From NCBI GenBank assembly GCA_028279345.1, contig JANQNY010000016.1, forward strand, positions 32,207 through 96,206: 64,000 nucleotides of DNA, given 5' to 3'. Shown piece by piece: positions 63,601 to 64,000 of the stretch; the first letter of the stretch is position 1; the number at the start of each line of letters is the position of its first letter. The notes under the pieces are model-generated. The model was given only the letters and a program-made list of their open reading frames with translations. It did no database searches and was not told the DNA's origin. The position numbers and the translations under genes are program-made. The stretch comes from Geminicoccaceae bacterium. GTDB taxonomy: Bacteria; Pseudomonadota; Alphaproteobacteria; Geminicoccales; Geminicoccaceae.

Positions 63601-64000
63601 CGCACCCACAGGTCCATGATGCCGCCTTCATTGACGAGATCGTCGTCGATCGACTGGATGAAGCAGGCGTGCGGCTGCGGGTGCTTGTAGGCGGTCTCGG
63701 AGCGGCGCACCTCGCCCGTGTCGGGATCGCAGTAGAAGTGCCCCTGCGCCGGGCCGTCGATGCCGTAGGCCCAATGGAGGCCGGTGTTGAACCATTGCGG
63801 GCTGTTGGGGGCGGCCGCCTGTGCGGCGAGCATCGCGCGAAGCTCGTCGAAGAAGGCGCGGGCGTCCTCCTCGTCGTCGAAATAGCCGCCCTTCCAGCCC
63901 CAATAGGTCCAGGTGCCGGCGAGGCGATCGAAGACCTGCTTGGCCGACGTTTCGCCGGCCAGGCGCTCCTGTTCGGGCAGCTCGGCGAGCGCGTCCTCGT
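60624..64000 (-). CDS. nrdJ: Class II ribonucleotide reductase, adenosylcobalamin-dependent, 3' part (gene runs off the right edge)
   Basis: Reduces ribonucleotides to deoxyribonucleotides with B12. The frame is open to the window edge, so the N-terminus (about 100-120 residues) is missing; about 1125 residues are present. Landmarks are [12 protein letters not shown] near the left of the visible part, [29 protein letters not shown], the B12-enzyme active-site [47 protein letters not shown] and a C-terminal zinc-ribbon-like CxxC pair (DPCDTCGNF and [12 protein letters not shown]). Use of a class II enzyme implies B12 dependence or scavenging in this organism. Confidence 0.95.
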   Translation of the reverse strand, partial: EDALAELPEQERLAGETSAKQVFDRLAGTWTYWGWKGGYFDDEEDARAFFDELRAMLAAQAAAPNSPQWFNTGLHWAYGIDGPAQGHFYCDPDTGEVRRSETAYKHPQPHACFIQSIDDDLVNEGGIMDLWVREARLFKYGSGTGTNFSNLRGENEPLSGGGRSSGLMSFLKIGDRAAGAIKSGGTTRRAAKMVVVDADHPDIEDFVSWKAIEEQKVAALVAGSKLLAQHLNAVLKACHEGVADGDDRFEPTRNPDLRRAIKAARKVMLPEAALQTAILYARQGFTELEVPTYSTDWDSDAYLTVSGQNSNNSIRVTDDFLNRVVGNGEWKLVQRTNGKVAKTLKARELWDSIAYAAWASADPGIQFDTTINDWHTCPAGGRIHASNPCSEYMFLDDTACNLASLNLMAFRTTHGFDLERYMHAVRLWTIVLEISVLMAQFPAAKIAELSYRYRTLGLGYANLGGLLMSLGLSYDSDEGRALAGALTAIMTGTAYAASGEMAGELGPFPGYDDNQEATLRVIRNHRRAAHGAKSGYEQLHTKPVELDEANCPFPELAKAAQASWDRALELADKHGIRNAQVSVIAPTGTIGLVMDCDTTGIEPDFALVKFKKLAGGGYFKIINRMVPDALATLGYDPDEIEAVVRYAVGYGTLDGAPGIDHEALRARGFTDEALVKLEAALPAAFDIKYVFNRFTFGDAFCRQVLGFTDAQLNHPGFDMLKELGFSRAQIEEANAHCCGTMTVEGAPHLKDEHLPVFDCANPCGRIGRRYLSSSSHIKMMAAAQPFISGAISKTINMPRQATVEDCKDAYLEAWKLGLKAMALYRDGSKLSQPLQALVLGDDDDDEEEERPQTAQVVQVTERLVERIITERKKLPNRRKGYTQKAVVGGHKVYLRTGEYEDGTLGEIFVDMHKEGAAFRSLMNSFAMAVSVGLQYGVPLEEFVESFSYVRFDPSGPVQGNDTIKMATSVIDYIFRELAISYLDRTDLANVDPHELRYDSLGGGTTEGELGDDDRDAAKQLALFTSTGYVRGNFRLLSGGRDGAHGEDQPEPKRTGSTAGAAHFADSGLTYEPASGDADRRLEQATLARMKGYEGDPCDTCGNFTLVRNGTCLKCDSCGSTTGCS

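Overview
The window comes from a high-GC alphaproteobacterium, probably of a Rhodospirillales-like lineage. The gene content points there: an alphaproteobacterial F1-ATPase inhibitor (zeta subunit, DUF1476), an NDUFS4-type complex I accessory subunit, an SdhAF4-type succinate dehydrogenase assembly factor, a RibBX protein with a degenerate cyclohydrolase half, and a B12-dependent class II ribonucleotide reductase. Genes are densely packed, with many 4-bp ATGA, GTGA or TTGA overlaps that suggest translational coupling. No rRNA, CRISPR array, prophage or intact insertion sequence was seen.

Layout. 1-550 is the start of cyoA, running off the left edge. 1021-7767 is a minus-strand housekeeping block: rplU-rpmA-obg-proB behind a good sigma70-like promoter, then speD-speE, eda and pgm. 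7887-13402 (plus) holds a YbdK-type carboxylate-amine ligase, ribBX and a tctCBA tricarboxylate transporter. 13403-15962 is an AT-richer island with two accessory genes. 15963-20434 holds moaA, nadK, an EamA transporter, a PAS protein and a frameshifted exoD. 20524-26243 (minus) is a ThuEFGK/AglEFGAK-like alpha-glucoside uptake and hydrolysis operon. 26430-32268 is a molybdenum region: modE, a probable ModE operator, modABC, then a convergent molybdopterin oxidoreductase with a VOC protein. 32400-39949 holds the respiration-related trio (ATPase inhibitor, SdhAF4, HDAC-like), a GST, an esterase and the prkA-yeaH-spoVR stress operon. 40401-57161 is mixed metabolism and transport: FadL, tRNA-Arg, NDUFS4, PcaC plus BKACE, SOUL plus glutaredoxin-like protein, nucleoside hydrolase, RidA, MFS, peptide-type SBP, mercaptopyruvate sulfurtransferase, cysteine synthase and a DddP-like M24 protein. 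57226-60549 is a small accessory patch with a Phd/PIN-like pair, a HicA/HicB pair whose toxin has an in-frame amber codon, and a DUF6680-like membrane protein. 60624-64000 is nrdJ, running off the right edge.

The best candidate for something undescribed is the 13.4-16.0 kb island. A 95-residue protein resembling effector-associated constant component EACC1 sits 65 bp upstream of a 579-residue protein that matches no family I know and carries an HExxH motif, the signature of zinc metallopeptidases. The pair looks like a compact EACC1-type conflict (defence) cassette with a predicted peptidase effector. This is inference from motif, composition and context only. Secondary observations are a TA patch in which both toxins look damaged, a clear ModE-like operator, and a DddP-like protein that keeps the metal-ligand spacing but lacks the reported catalytic aspartate.
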